Notes: a model not told the origin generated them from the sequence alone. Shown: positions 16,626-25,935, counted from the first letter of the stretch. The stretch: DNA of 64,000 nt from CAYPNP01 sp964412195 (GCA_964412195.1 CAYPNP010000004.1:192989-256988); one strand, 5' to 3'. Translations and numbers: made by a program.

Positions 16626-18281
16626 ATGGCCGCCGCCAGAGTCGAACAGATCGACACCCTTGCCGGGGCGATCATCGAGGGCGCCAGCGCCCGGTGTTCG
16701 GGCCGGGCGGCCCGGCCGGGGCGCAACGTCCGCCGCGCCTGTCTCAAGGGATGGCAGGTGGGCCTCGGCCTGTTCCTGGTCCTGGCTGTCGGCCGGCTGG
16801 CGCTGGCCGGCGCGGCCGTTCCGCCCGCCGGGGCCACTCCCGAGACGCCGCCGGCGAAACCGCCGGGCGCCGCCGCGGATCCGTTGCTGTTCCCCCAGGA
16901 CGCCTACGCCGTGGAAACCCGGACGGTGAAGACCTCCGCAGGCGAGAAGACAGTCATCCTGCATTCGTATCGGCACCTCCCCTACGTGGCGAAGCCCGTG
17001 GACAAGGACTTCCAGAGCCTGGACGTCAGCGTGCCCGTCCGCGTCGATGACGCGGCGGTCGACGCCACCCGCGCCCCGATCCTCTTTTATATCGGCGTGG
17101 GCGGCTACATGTCCTCGAGTAACGCCGGCGGAGGCGCGGATCGCGCCCCGAACCGCATGATGGGCGGCCCTCCCCGCCCGAACGGCAACGTGAGCGGCAA
17201 CAGGGACCTGGCCCTGGCGGCGGGGTATGTGGTGGTGTCGCCCGGCTGCCGCGGCCGCGACAACCGCGCCGCCGGCGGGACCTGGTACGGCAAGGCGCCC
17301 GCCGCCATCGTGGACCTGAAGGCCGCCGTCCGCTACATCCGGCACAACCGGGGCGTCCTGCCCGGCAATCCCGACTGGATCGTCTCCACCGGCGTCAGCG
17401 CCGGCGGGGCGCTGTCCGCGCTGCTCGGCGCCTCCGGCGACAGCCCGCTGTACGATGCCTTACTCCACGAGATCGGCGCCGCCGAGGGGAGCGACCGCAT
17501 CTTTGCCAGCGCCTGCTTCTGCCCCATCGCGGACCTGGAGCACGCCGACATGGCGTACGAATGGATGTATGGCACCCTGCCGGCCCGGTCCGGCCCGGTG
17601 GACCCGGCGCTTTCCGGGCAGCTGAAGGCCGCCTTCGCCGGATATCAGGCGTCACTGAAGCTCCAGGGCCGGGGCGGCTTCGGGACCCTGACGGCGGACA
17701 ACTCCGCCGCGTACCTCCTCCAGGCGTACTTGGTTCCGGCGGCGAACCAGTACCTCCGGGCCCTCACGGCGGAGAAGCGCCGGGAGTACCTGGCCCGGAA
17801 CCCGTGGATCGCCTGGTCGGACAGCGGGGCCGCCTTCGCCTTCGCCGACTACGCCGCGCACGTCGGCCGGATGAAGGGCCTGCCCGCCTTCGACGCCTTC
17901 GACCTGACGACCCCCGAGTGCATCCTCTTCGGCGACGCGGCCACCGACGCCCGGCACTTCACCGATTTCAGCCTGCGGCACGCCACCGGCGACCCGGGCG
18001 CCCAGATCGACGGCGGTCTGCAGACGGTGGTGAACCTCATGAACGCCATGTACTTCATCCTCCCGAACTCCGGCGGCTGCGCCCCGCACTGGTGGCTGCG
18101 CCAAGGCGCGAGCGACAACCACACCTCCCCGACCGTCATCATCAACCTCGCCACGAGCCTGGAAAACCGGCACAGGGACGTGAACACCCGACTGTACTGG
18201 GACGCCGGCCACGGCGCGGACGAGGACCCGGAGGAGTTCATCGCCTGGATCGGACAGATCACCGGCTTCACCCGCAGATAG
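16626..18281 (+). CDS. Subtype-B tannase-like secreted esterase (alpha/beta hydrolase)
   Basis: The 551-residue protein resembles bacterial subtype-B tannases and related esterases. After a membrane/signal segment (KGWQVGLGLFLVLAVGRLALAGA) it has the oxyanion-side strand ILFYIGVGGYMSS, VVVSPGCRGRDNRA, and the nucleophile elbow GVSAGGALSALLGASG with Ser in GxSxGG. A lid/cap segment contains YEWMYGTLPA. The C-terminal part has PHWWLRQGASDNHTS and LYWDAGHGAD, which should supply the catalytic Asp and His. Tannases hydrolyse gallate esters; the exact ester here is uncertain. The ATG at 16626 follows GGGAGG. The region ahead of the signal is unusually long (~42 residues). No operon partner lies close. 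Confidence 0.8.
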   Translation: MAAARVEQIDTLAGAIIEGASARCSGRAARPGRNVRRACLKGWQVGLGLFLVLAVGRLALAGAAVPPAGATPETPPAKPPGAAADPLLFPQDAYAVETRTVKTSAGEKTVILHSYRHLPYVAKPVDKDFQSLDVSVPVRVDDAAVDATRAPILFYIGVGGYMSSSNAGGGADRAPNRMMGGPPRPNGNVSGNRDLALAAGYVVVSPGCRGRDNRAAGGTWYGKAPAAIVDLKAAVRYIRHNRGVLPGNPDWIVSTGVSAGGALSALLGASGDSPLYDALLHEIGAAEGSDRIFASACFCPIADLEHADMAYEWMYGTLPARSGPVDPALSGQLKAAFAGYQASLKLQGRGGFGTLTADNSAAYLLQAYLVPAANQYLRALTAEKRREYLARNPWIAWSDSGAAFAFADYAAHVGRMKGLPAFDAFDLTTPECILFGDAATDARHFTDFSLRHATGDPGAQIDGGLQTVVNLMNAMYFILPNSGGCAPHWWLRQGASDNHTSPTVIINLATSLENRHRDVNTRLYWDAGHGADEDPEEFIAWIGQITGFTRR

Positions 18282-18333
18282 CCGGAAAGTCCCCGGCACT
18301 GGCTGGATGTCCTGAAATCCCGAAAGAAAATGG

Positions 18334-18373
18334 TTGATTTCTTCAGAACATGGCATTATAGTCATGAATGACT
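18334..18373 (+). promoter_or_regulatory. Promoter with overlapping palindromic operator for the TetR gene
   Basis: TTGATT (18334-18339), 17 bases, then TATAGT (18357-18362) form a good sigma70-type promoter. The perfect palindrome AGTCATGAATGACT (18360-18373) overlaps the end of the -10 box, an ideal place for autorepression by the TetR-type protein encoded next. Confidence 0.65.
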
Positions 18374-18398
18374 GAGGTTCATCAATGAGGCACAGACA

Positions 18399-18974
18399 GT
18401 GAACCGACGCGATCGCAAGAAGGAACAGACGCGGTCCAAGTTGCTTCAAGCCGCCCTGACCCAGTTTGTCAAGCGCGGCCTCTACGCGACCCGCATCGAG
18501 GACATCACGGAGACCGCCGATGTGGCCAAAGGGGCGTTCTACAATTATTTTGATTCGAAACACGACCTGATCGCCGCGCTTCTGGCGGAAGGTGTTGCGC
18601 TCTTTGAGGCTGACTATCTCAACGGCATCCGCGGAGAAATCTCAAATCAGGAGAGAATCCGGTCTCTGGTTGAGAAACACGAAACGTTCTGGCAAGACCA
18701 TCCCGAGTTCGCCCTGCTTTTCCACCAAGCGCGAGGGCTGCTGTTGTTGGAACGCGGCGAATCCAAATTGAAAGACGCCTTCCGGACCTACCTCGAATGC
18801 ATCGCCCGAAATCTCCAGGGTCCGGAGGATCGGGCCACTCCGCAATCCGAGCAGCGCATCCAGCAGGCCGCGGCATTGGCCGGCCTGATCGCGGGATATC
18901 GCTCCTTCGCTTTTGCTGCCGGATTGCTGATGGATGTGCAATATGCCGTGCGAATTGCGGTTTCCGGCGTGTGA
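18399..18974 (+). CDS. TetR/AcrR-family transcriptional regulator
   Basis: The 191-residue protein has an N-terminal TetR helix-turn-helix: KLLQAALTQFVKRGLYATRI, then DITETADVAKGAFYNYFDSK, the diagnostic YxYF region. A helical ligand-binding domain follows. The start codon is GTG, preceded by GAGG. The promoter just upstream contains a 14-base palindrome over its -10 box, suggesting self-repression. The target genes are not obvious, because the next genes are a small membrane protein and a cyclase at some distance. The ligand is unknown. Confidence 0.9.
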   Translation: MNRRDRKKEQTRSKLLQAALTQFVKRGLYATRIEDITETADVAKGAFYNYFDSKHDLIAALLAEGVALFEADYLNGIRGEISNQERIRSLVEKHETFWQDHPEFALLFHQARGLLLLERGESKLKDAFRTYLECIARNLQGPEDRATPQSEQRIQQAAALAGLIAGYRSFAFAAGLLMDVQYAVRIAVSGV

Positions 18975-19678
18975 GTTTCGTTCGGTTCGACCGGGAATGC
19001 CGGCCATTCCGGCTCTCGGTCGGTGAAAGGTTGATTTGAAGGGTGCGGCGGCATACGGCCGCCGCAGGAGAGCGTGGATGGTCGGGCCGCCATCCGCAAG
19101 ACCGGTCCAACGTTCACGGCGGAGATCCGGCGGTGGATCCCCTGCAGAATGAACGTCGGCAAGGTTTTCGGAGGCGAAATTGGATATCCATCCCAATTCT
19201 TCAGTGTTGGCGCAATCCCCCTCTTCGATCCGCCGGTCTGTAAAAGTCGATCGGACTGTTGCGGCAGGCGCCGTCCTGTGTCTTCTCGCCGGAGGATTGC
19301 ATGCCGCATCGCTCGCGCAGGAAGCCTTCCCCGGACAGAAGGCAAGCCGGTATGCCCATCTCCGGAGGGAAATCCCGACGCCCGCCGCGCCTCGGACGAG
19401 TTCCTCGACCCCCTCGGTGGCGGCAGCCGGATCCGCTCGCAAGGGAATCAGGCCGCCGGAGTGGGACCACGGCGCCTTGGCGGCCGACGATGTCTCGTCG
19501 ATCCGCCTTACCACAAATCGCCGTTCCACCAAGCTTCGCATTCACAGCGGCACCGGCCAGACCTCTTTCAAGGTGACTCATCCCCGGTCTCCCCCCGCCC
19601 GCCTGCACGCCGCTCCGGACCGATTTCTGACAAAGCATCTTGGCAGATGCGAGCAGGCTGAGTGAAAGGAGATGACCC
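18975..19678. other. Weakly coding 0.7-kb gap
   Basis: Between the TetR gene and the small membrane protein there is no recognised domain on either strand. One plus-strand frame at 19180-19665 has a possible signal peptide and is listed separately with low confidence. Nothing else stands out. Confidence 0.4.
19180..19665 (+). CDS. Possible secreted hypothetical protein
   Basis: The frame encodes 161 residues with a plausible signal segment (TVAAGAVLCLLAGGLHAASLA) some 25 residues in. A Ser/Pro/Arg-rich stretch without recognisable domain follows. No convincing ribosome site precedes the ATG at 19180; a later alternative start is possible. Composition is not clearly coding. It ends 13 bases before the next small gene. 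Treat it as a candidate only. Confidence 0.25.
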   Translation: MDIHPNSSVLAQSPSSIRRSVKVDRTVAAGAVLCLLAGGLHAASLAQEAFPGQKASRYAHLRREIPTPAAPRTSSSTPSVAAAGSARKGIRPPEWDHGALAADDVSSIRLTTNRRSTKLRIHSGTGQTSFKVTHPRSPPARLHAAPDRFLTKHLGRCEQAE

Positions 19679-19888
19679 ATGTCCGCAGACAAGATATTTG
19701 TGTTGTTCCTGGTGTTGTTCTTCGTCGGATTCGTCCTCTATGTCGCCTGGAACAGCCGGCAGAACGAAAAGAAAATGAAAGCGGCCGAAAAGGCCGATGC
19801 CGAGAAACCCGGCGAGACTCGCTCCGAGCCGGCGCCGGAAACAGCGCCCCGGCGTCCGAAGCGAAGGCGGGGAACGCCCGTGGCCTGA
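19679..19888 (+). CDS. Small single-pass membrane protein
   Basis: The 69-residue protein has one helix (IFVLFLVLFFVGFVLYVAW) and then a charged Lys/Glu/Pro-rich cytoplasmic-type tail ending RRPKRRRG. AAGGAGATG lies directly before the ATG at good spacing. No family is recognised. It stands upstream of the cyclase gene on the same strand, 126 bases away. Confidence 0.6.
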   Translation: MSADKIFVLFLVLFFVGFVLYVAWNSRQNEKKMKAAEKADAEKPGETRSEPAPETAPRRPKRRRGTPVA

Positions 19889-20014
19889 TGGGAAACCAGC
19901 GGGCGGCCGGATCTTCTCCGCCGGCCGGTTGAATCCCTCCGGGGAGGAGAACGGTTGTTTGCGCTGCCGCCGTCTTCCAGCGGCCGTCGCCCGATCCCGA
20001 CAGCATGGCACGCG

Positions 20015-20893
20015 ATGAGGTGGAATGTGTTTCGATACGCAGATTGGATCCGGGCCTACTTCCGGTTGCGGTCGAAATGGCCGTTCATCATCGGCTCCAT
20101 CCTGATGGTCGCCTTGATTGGATGGGCTGACTATCTGGCCGGCCCGCAATACTCCCTGCTCCTGTTCTACCTGGTGCCGATCCTGCATGCCTCCTGGTTC
20201 TCGGGTCGGACGGCCGGGATCCTGGTCTCTTCCATTTCCTCCCTGGCCTGGCTGATCTCGCACGAACTGGCCTCTCCCCTCCCGCTGGATCCATACCGCG
20301 CCGTCTGGAACACCGTCATCCGCCTTGGCATCTTCCTGCTGATCGCCCATCTCATCTCCTGGCAGCAGTCGCTGGCCGAATCCCTGGAGAACGAGAAATT
20401 GCGCGCCTCCACCGACGCCCTCACCGGCGCGCTGAACCGGCAGGAATTCGGCCGATGGATCTCACTGGAACAGAAGCGGTCGAAACGCTACCAGCGGCCG
20501 TTCTCCATCGCCTTCATCGACCTGGACAATTTCAAACAGGTGAACGACCGCTTCGGCCACGCCGCGGGCGACCGGCTCCTGCAGCTGTTTGTCGACACAG
20601 TGCGGCGGAGCCTCCGCTCCATCGATCATATCGGTCGGCTGGGCGGTGACGAATTCGCCATTCTGCTTCCCGAGACAGGGGGAGAAACCGCCCTGGATGT
20701 CATCGGCCGAATCCGGGCGAAAAGCCTGGAAATCCTCCGGCAGGAGGGATTCCCGATCACGGCCAGCATCGGTCTCGCCACGTATGCCCCTTCCCATGCC
20801 GACAACGGGATTCAGCTCCACCATGCAGACGAGCTGATGTACGAGGCCAAGCGGCAGGGGAAGGACCAGATCCAGTACAGGATCTTTGAATGA
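20015..20893 (+). CDS. Membrane-anchored diguanylate cyclase (GGDEF)
   Basis: The protein makes cyclic di-GMP from two GTP. Four or so membrane helices (IIGSILMVALIGWADYLAG, SLLLFYLVPILHASWF, ILVSSISSLAWLIS, TVIRLGIFLLIAHLIS) form the N-terminal half. A coiled linker leads to a complete GGDEF domain from about residue 132 (STDALTGALNRQEF, FIDLDNFKQVND). The active-site GGDEF is at residues 210-214. An intact inhibitory I-site RxxD (R201-D204) lies five residues before it, so product feedback is expected. I chose the ATG at 20015 because the preceding residues look non-coding; the ribosome site is weak. The gpgS gene follows 24 bases downstream. Confidence 0.92.
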   Translation: MRWNVFRYADWIRAYFRLRSKWPFIIGSILMVALIGWADYLAGPQYSLLLFYLVPILHASWFSGRTAGILVSSISSLAWLISHELASPLPLDPYRAVWNTVIRLGIFLLIAHLISWQQSLAESLENEKLRASTDALTGALNRQEFGRWISLEQKRSKRYQRPFSIAFIDLDNFKQVNDRFGHAAGDRLLQLFVDTVRRSLRSIDHIGRLGGDEFAILLPETGGETALDVIGRIRAKSLEILRQEGFPITASIGLATYAPSHADNGIQLHHADELMYEAKRQGKDQIQYRIFE

Positions 20894-20917
20894 TCCGATG
20901 CCTTGAAGGAGAGAATC

Positions 20918-22132
20918 ATGTCTGATTTTTATCAAACCGGGGTGGTGGCCACCCTCCACCGGCTCGTGGAAAGAGGCCATGAGCGCCTGGAAAGGGAGCT
21001 CGCGGTCTACGCGGCGCAGCGCCCGATCGCGCTTGTCCTGCCGGCCCTGTATCGCGAGTTCGAGGGGCCGGCGCTGCCCAGGATCATCCAGGAGCTGAAA
21101 AGCGTTCCCTATATCCGGCAGATCGTCCTGTCCCTCGACGCCGCGGACCAGATCCAGTTCGCCCATGCCCGCTCGATGATGGCGGAGCTGCCCCAAAAGG
21201 TCCGCTTCGTCTGGAACAGCGGCCCCCGCATCCAGGGTCTGTACGAGAAGCTTCTCGAACACGAGCTGCCGATCGGCGAGAGGGGCAAGGGCCGTTCGTG
21301 CTGGATGTCGTACGGATACGTGCTGGCGGACGGCGAGTGTGACGTGATCGTCCTGCACGATTGCGACATCCTCACCTACGACCGGGAACTGCTCGCCCGC
21401 CTGTGCTACCCCGTTACCAATCCCAACATCAACTTCGAGTTCTGCAAGGGATACTATGCCCGCGTCACCGACCGCATGCACGGCCGGGTGACGCGGCTGC
21501 TGATGACCCCCCTGATCCGTTCGCTCCAGAGGATCTTCGGGTACATGCCTTTTCTCGTCTTTCTGGACAGTTTCCGCTACCCGCTGGCGGGCGAGTTCGC
21601 CATGCGGACCGACCTGGCCCGGGTAAACCGGATCCCCGGGGATTGGGGCCTGGAAGTCGGCGTGCTGGCGGAAATCTATCGCAACTGCTCCCTCAAGCGG
21701 GTCTGCCAGGCGGAGCTTTGCCGCACGTACGACCACAAGCACCAGGCCCTGTCTCCCGGCGATCCGTCCAAGGGCCTGATGAAGATGGCGATCGACATCA
21801 CCAAGACCCTGTTCCGGACGCTGTCCGCCGAAGGCGCCGTCTTCTCTTCCGGCACTTTTCGCACGCTGCAGTCGACCTACATCCGCACGGCCGAGGACAC
21901 CATCACGCGCTACCACGCCGACGCCCTGATCGACGGTCTTGTATTTGACCGCCACGAAGAAGAAGTGGCGGTTGAGACTTTCTCCCAGAGCATCCGCATC
22001 GCGGGTGAAGCGTTCATGGAGGATCCACTAGGTCAGCCGCTGATCCCGAACTGGAGCCGGATCACCGCCGCCCTCCCAAGCTTTCTGGAGGAGATCCGCG
22101 ACGCCGTCGAACTGGACAACGCCAATGGATGA
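20918..22132 (+). CDS. gpgS: Glucosyl-3-phosphoglycerate synthase-like GT81 glycosyltransferase
   Basis: The protein should transfer a sugar from a nucleotide sugar to 3-phosphoglycerate, the first step to the compatible solute glucosylglycerate. It shows the family pattern: ALVLPALYREFEGPALPRII, IRQIVLSLDAADQIQFAHAR, KGRSCWMSYGYVLA, then the metal-binding VIVLHDCDILTYDRE. FPLV-type acceptor residues and GDWGLEVGVLAEIYRNCS follow. The length, 404 residues, is near that of bacterial GpgS-type enzymes. AAGGAGAG precedes the ATG at 20918. The phosphatase gene that completes the pathway begins at or just after its stop. A mannosyl version of the reaction is possible but less like it. Confidence 0.85.
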   Translation: MSDFYQTGVVATLHRLVERGHERLERELAVYAAQRPIALVLPALYREFEGPALPRIIQELKSVPYIRQIVLSLDAADQIQFAHARSMMAELPQKVRFVWNSGPRIQGLYEKLLEHELPIGERGKGRSCWMSYGYVLADGECDVIVLHDCDILTYDRELLARLCYPVTNPNINFEFCKGYYARVTDRMHGRVTRLLMTPLIRSLQRIFGYMPFLVFLDSFRYPLAGEFAMRTDLARVNRIPGDWGLEVGVLAEIYRNCSLKRVCQAELCRTYDHKHQALSPGDPSKGLMKMAIDITKTLFRTLSAEGAVFSSGTFRTLQSTYIRTAEDTITRYHADALIDGLVFDRHEEEVAVETFSQSIRIAGEAFMEDPLGQPLIPNWSRITAALPSFLEEIRDAVELDNANG

Positions 22133-22151
22133 ACACGCCGGAGCGAAACCC

Positions 22152-22991
22152 ATGACTCCCAAAGAGGATTTGGTCATCTACACCGATCTGGACGGGACGC
22201 TGCTGGAGGAAGCCACCTATTCCTTCGACGCCGCCGAGCCGGCCCTGTCCCTCATCCGGTCTCTCCCGGTCCACCTGGTGTTCTGCACCAGCAAGACCCA
22301 CGCCGAGGTTCAGCCCATCCAGCAGGAGCTGGGCTTCCATCACCCGTTCATCGTGGAAAACGGCGGGGCGATCCACGTACCCGCGGAATCTTTCGGAAAC
22401 AGCTTCCTTCCGCACAACAGCGACCATGAATGGGTCAAGATCGGACTGGGCATGCCCTATGACTGCCTGGTCGAATTCCTGTCCGAAGCCAGAACAGAGC
22501 TGGACCTGGATGTGGTCGGATTCCATGACCTGACCGTGGAGGAGGTCTCCGAGAAATGCGGGCTCTCGCTCGAACAAGCCGGACGGGCCAAGCAGCGCGA
22601 CTATGACGAACCGTTCTTCTTCGTCCATCCGACCCCGGAATCGATCCGGAATCTCGAGACCGCCGCCGCCCGGGAGGGTTTGACCGTCTCCCGGGGCGGC
22701 CGGTTTCACCACTTGTCCGGCGGCTGTGACAAAGGGGTGGCGGTCACCATGCTCACGAGAATCATGGAAAGTTACACCGGCGACGTCTTCACAGTGGGGA
22801 TCGGCGACAGCCCCAACGACCTGCCCATGCTCAGAGCGGTCGATCTGCCCATTCTCGTCCAGCGCCCCGACGGGCACCATCATCCGGCCCTCGTCCAGGC
22901 GCTGGAAAACGCCCGGCGCGCCCCGGACATCGGACCGGCCGGCTGGAACCAGGCGGTGATCTCGACGCTGCGGGAAAAAGGCTACCTGTGA
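22152..22991 (+). CDS. Glucosyl/mannosyl-3-phosphoglycerate phosphatase (HAD IIB)
   Basis: This HAD-type phosphatase removes phosphate from the sugar-phosphoglycerate to release the compatible solute. The nucleophile motif is DLDGTLL (residues 12-18). Motif II is VFCTSKTHAEV, followed by ENGGAIHVPAE, and the substrate/cap region ends in HLSGGCDKGVAV. The acidic motif IV is GIGDSPNDLPML. These segments are typical of the MpgP family, used with GpgS in some bacteria. I chose the ATG at 22152 because GGAG lies nine bases upstream; an in-frame ATG at 22125 would overlap gpgS by eight bases. The two genes form one transcription unit. Confidence 0.88.
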   Translation: MTPKEDLVIYTDLDGTLLEEATYSFDAAEPALSLIRSLPVHLVFCTSKTHAEVQPIQQELGFHHPFIVENGGAIHVPAESFGNSFLPHNSDHEWVKIGLGMPYDCLVEFLSEARTELDLDVVGFHDLTVEEVSEKCGLSLEQAGRAKQRDYDEPFFFVHPTPESIRNLETAAAREGLTVSRGGRFHHLSGGCDKGVAVTMLTRIMESYTGDVFTVGIGDSPNDLPMLRAVDLPILVQRPDGHHHPALVQALENARRAPDIGPAGWNQAVISTLREKGYL

Positions 22992-23078
22992 CCGACGGGG
23001 ACCGCGGCGAGATCGGCCGCACAGGAGGTGTCCGCCCAGGCGCCCCGCCTTGACGACAAGCTTCGATAGAGAGTGCCT

Positions 23079-25313
23079 ATGGCCCAGACTGAAATCCGTT
23101 TAGCCCGCGAAATGTCCCTGCTGCAGGTCACGATGATCGGAGTGGGCGCCATGATCGGCGCGGGCATCTTCGTGCTGACCGGAATCGCGGCGGGCGTGGC
23201 GGGGCCGGGACTGCTGCTGGTCTTCCTGCTCAACGGCCTCGTCACCACGTTCACCGCCATGGCGTACGCGGAACTGGGATCCGCCTTCCACGACGCGGGG
23301 GGAGGGTACCTGTGGGTCAAGTCCAGCCTGCCGGACCCGAACGGCTTCATGTCCGGGTGGATCTCGTGGTTCGCCCACGCCGTGGCCTGCTCGTTGTACG
23401 CACTCGGATTCGGCGCCTACTTCCACGAAGTGCTGAAAGCCCTGCACGTCCCCCTCCCCGCCACGATCCTGCCCGCGGACAAACTGCTGGCCGTCCTGGT
23501 CATCCTGTTATTCGGCTACATCAACCTGCGGGGGGCCTCGGAAACGGGCAAGGCGGGGGTCTTTGTCACCCTGGCGAAGATCGCCGTCATCGTCTTTTTC
23601 ATCACCATCGGCCTCCTGGCCATGCGGCACAATCCGGAATGGGCCCGGAACTTCCACAACTTCCTGCCCATGGGCTTCGGCGGCGTGCTGACGGCCATGG
23701 GCCTGACCTTCATCGCCTTCGAGGGATACGAGATCATCGCCCAGTGCTCGGAGGAAGTGATCGCCCCCAAGCGGAACATCCCGCGGGCGGTCTTCTACTC
23801 CCTGCTGATCGTGATCCCCATCTACCTGCTGGTGGCGTTCGTGGCCCTGGGCGCCGTGGACGCCCACGGGATGACCACCTGGCAGTACCTCGGGCTCAAG
23901 AAGGAAATGGCCCTGGTGGAGGCCGCCCAGCAGTTCATTTCCTTCGGCGGGTTCGTGATCATCATCGGCGGGCTCCTTTCCACCATGTCCGCGCTCAACG
24001 CCACCATCTTCTCCTCCTCCCGGGTGGCCTTTGCCATGGGCCGGGACCACAACCTCCCCGATTTCTTCCGCCAGATCCACAAAAAACACCGGACGCCGCA
24101 CGTGTCCCTGCTGGTCTCCAACCTCCTCATCATCGTCATGGCCGTCGCCCTGCCCATCGAGGACGTGGCATCGGCCGCGGACGTGATGTTCCTGTTGTTG
24201 TTCATCCAGGTGAACCTGGCCCTGATCCGGCTCCGCCGCAAGATGCCCGACCTGGACCGAGGCTTCCGGGTCCCGCTGGTCCCGTTGATCCCGATCCTGG
24301 GGATGCTCTGCCAGGGAGGGATCGCGGTGTACCTGGCCTTCTATTCGCCGTCGGCCTGGGTCACCATCATCGTCTGGATGGGCGCCGGGTTCACGATCTT
24401 CAAGCTGTACGCATCCAAGAAGGAGCAACAGGCGCTCGATTTTGCCAAGTACATGAAGCGGATCGAGAAAATGGAGTACCGGATCCTCACGGCCATCACG
24501 AACCCCCAGACGTGCCGGGCGATCCTGCGCGCCGCCATCCCGATCGCCAAGAAGCATCAAGGGGAGATCGTCAATCTCAGCGTGGCGGAAGTGCCTGACG
24601 GGCAGCCCCTGCTGATGGGGATGGACCAGGTCGCGGAATTGCAGCCCCCCCTCGAGCAGGCGGTCGAACTGGCCCGCCAGGAGCAGGTCCCGGCCCGAAG
24701 CATCATCAAATACTCCCACCGGATTTCGCACGGGATCGTGGACACGGCCCGGGAGGAGGATTGCAATTTCATTCTGGTCGGCCGGGCGCGGAACCTGAAT
24801 TTCATCGAGCGGCTCTTCGCCTCGATCGTGGACCGCGTGACCCAGCAGGCGCCCGTGGAGGTGGGGGTGGTCATCGGAAACCTGCCCGAAAAGGTCGAAA
24901 CCATCCTCTTCCCCTTCACCGATCAGGCGCACGCCCGCCTGGCGAAGCGGTTGTTGCCGGCCTACTGCGACTATTACGGAGCCCGGGTGAAGGTGGTCCA
25001 GGTGGTATCCCCGGCGATATCTCCGGCTTCCAGACAGGAGGCCGAGGCGAATCTGCGGGACTTCTTCCAGGCGGAGCCTTACCCGGCGGACATCGAGGTG
25101 GTCCGCAGCGCCGAGACCGTCGCCGGACTGGTCCGGGCGGCCCGGGGGTGCCAGCTCATCGTCATGGGCGGCGATGAAGCCGACATGCTGGAGCAGCTGG
25201 TCGCGCCGCCCATCCCGTACCAGCTGGCCGATCAGACCCAGAAACCCATGATCATTGTTCGCAAATACCAGGAGGCAGAAGATGGAGGGGATTCTTCTCA
25301 AGACGTTCGCTGA
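23079..25313 (+). CDS. APC-family amino-acid permease with C-terminal universal-stress-protein (USP) domains
   Basis: The 744-residue protein joins an APC transporter (about residues 10-440, 12 predicted helices; opening motif MIGVGAMIGAGIFVLTG, then SGWISWFAHAVACSLYALG and FIAFEGYEIIAQCSEEV) to a cytoplasmic region with two USP-like units. The first unit contains ILTAITNPQTCRAILRAAIP and IVDTAREEDCNFILVGRAR; the second ends in GCQLIVMGGDEADM. USP domains may sense nucleotide or stress state and gate the permease; this is inference. The start used is the ATG at 23079, a GTG six bases before it being an alternative. It overlaps the next gene by 32 bases. The amino acid carried is not deducible. 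Confidence 0.88.
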   Translation: MAQTEIRLAREMSLLQVTMIGVGAMIGAGIFVLTGIAAGVAGPGLLLVFLLNGLVTTFTAMAYAELGSAFHDAGGGYLWVKSSLPDPNGFMSGWISWFAHAVACSLYALGFGAYFHEVLKALHVPLPATILPADKLLAVLVILLFGYINLRGASETGKAGVFVTLAKIAVIVFFITIGLLAMRHNPEWARNFHNFLPMGFGGVLTAMGLTFIAFEGYEIIAQCSEEVIAPKRNIPRAVFYSLLIVIPIYLLVAFVALGAVDAHGMTTWQYLGLKKEMALVEAAQQFISFGGFVIIIGGLLSTMSALNATIFSSSRVAFAMGRDHNLPDFFRQIHKKHRTPHVSLLVSNLLIIVMAVALPIEDVASAADVMFLLLFIQVNLALIRLRRKMPDLDRGFRVPLVPLIPILGMLCQGGIAVYLAFYSPSAWVTIIVWMGAGFTIFKLYASKKEQQALDFAKYMKRIEKMEYRILTAITNPQTCRAILRAAIPIAKKHQGEIVNLSVAEVPDGQPLLMGMDQVAELQPPLEQAVELARQEQVPARSIIKYSHRISHGIVDTAREEDCNFILVGRARNLNFIERLFASIVDRVTQQAPVEVGVVIGNLPEKVETILFPFTDQAHARLAKRLLPAYCDYYGARVKVVQVVSPAISPASRQEAEANLRDFFQAEPYPADIEVVRSAETVAGLVRAARGCQLIVMGGDEADMLEQLVAPPIPYQLADQTQKPMIIVRKYQEAEDGGDSSQDVR

Positions 25314-25935
25314 CGCGTTCAACAAGATCATCGCTTTCCTGCCCGAGGTGATCGCCGCGTTCGTGCTTCTCCTGGCAGGCATTCTCATCGCCGTGTTGGT
25401 GAAAAAACTGACCGTGCGGTTCGGCGCCATCCTGAAACTGCATCGCCTCGCGCCCCGGTTGTTCGCCAAAGGGGACGTCCGGCACGCCTTCCTGAGCGGG
25501 GTCGGCAACGTGCTGGGCTTCATCCTCTTCCTGATCTTCCTCGACAGCGCCCTGGTGGTCTTGAAGCTCGACATCCTGGAAAAGATGGTGAACACGCTGG
25601 TGTTCTTCATCCCGAACCTCATCCTGGCGGGGATCATCTTCGGGATCGGGCTGCTCGTCGCCAACCGGGTCGCCGGCTCCACCGACCAGCTCCTCCGGAA
25701 CGAGGGCCTCGCCCACGCCTACCTCATCAGCCGGCTGGTGCGGGCCGGGATCCTGCTCTTCTGCCTCGCCCTGGCGCTGCTGAAGCTGGAGATTTCCAGG
25801 GAAATCATCCTGTACGGATTCGCCATCTGCTTCGGATCGCTGGGCCTGGCGTTCGTCCTGGCGGTCGGGCTGGGCTCGAAGGACGCCATCCAGAGAATCT
25901 GGGAAATCCTGCTGGAAAAGCTGGACAAGGGATAA
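25282..25935 (+). CDS. Mechanosensitive-channel-like protein with conserved TM helices
   Basis: The 217-residue protein has four hydrophobic segments in two similar halves: FLPEVIAAFVLLLAGILIAVLVKKL and FIPNLILAGIIFGIGLLVANRV. It ends with LAFVLAVGLGSKDAIQRIWE, the conserved glycine-rich helix of small mechanosensitive channel-related proteins (Pfam conserved TM helix family). It lacks the beta and alpha/beta domains of full MscS, so channel activity is uncertain. GGAGG precedes the ATG. It overlaps the permease gene upstream by 32 bases and the symporter gene downstream by one base, so the three are surely cotranscribed. Confidence 0.8.
   Translation: MEGILLKTFADAFNKIIAFLPEVIAAFVLLLAGILIAVLVKKLTVRFGAILKLHRLAPRLFAKGDVRHAFLSGVGNVLGFILFLIFLDSALVVLKLDILEKMVNTLVFFIPNLILAGIIFGIGLLVANRVAGSTDQLLRNEGLAHAYLISRLVRAGILLFCLALALLKLEISREIILYGFAICFGSLGLAFVLAVGLGSKDAIQRIWEILLEKLDKG

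Noticed and set aside
23508..25682. Long minus-strand frame of 724 codons opposite the permease and channel genes
   Set aside because: It is low-complexity, overlaps two well-supported plus-strand genes and has no ribosome site or domain.
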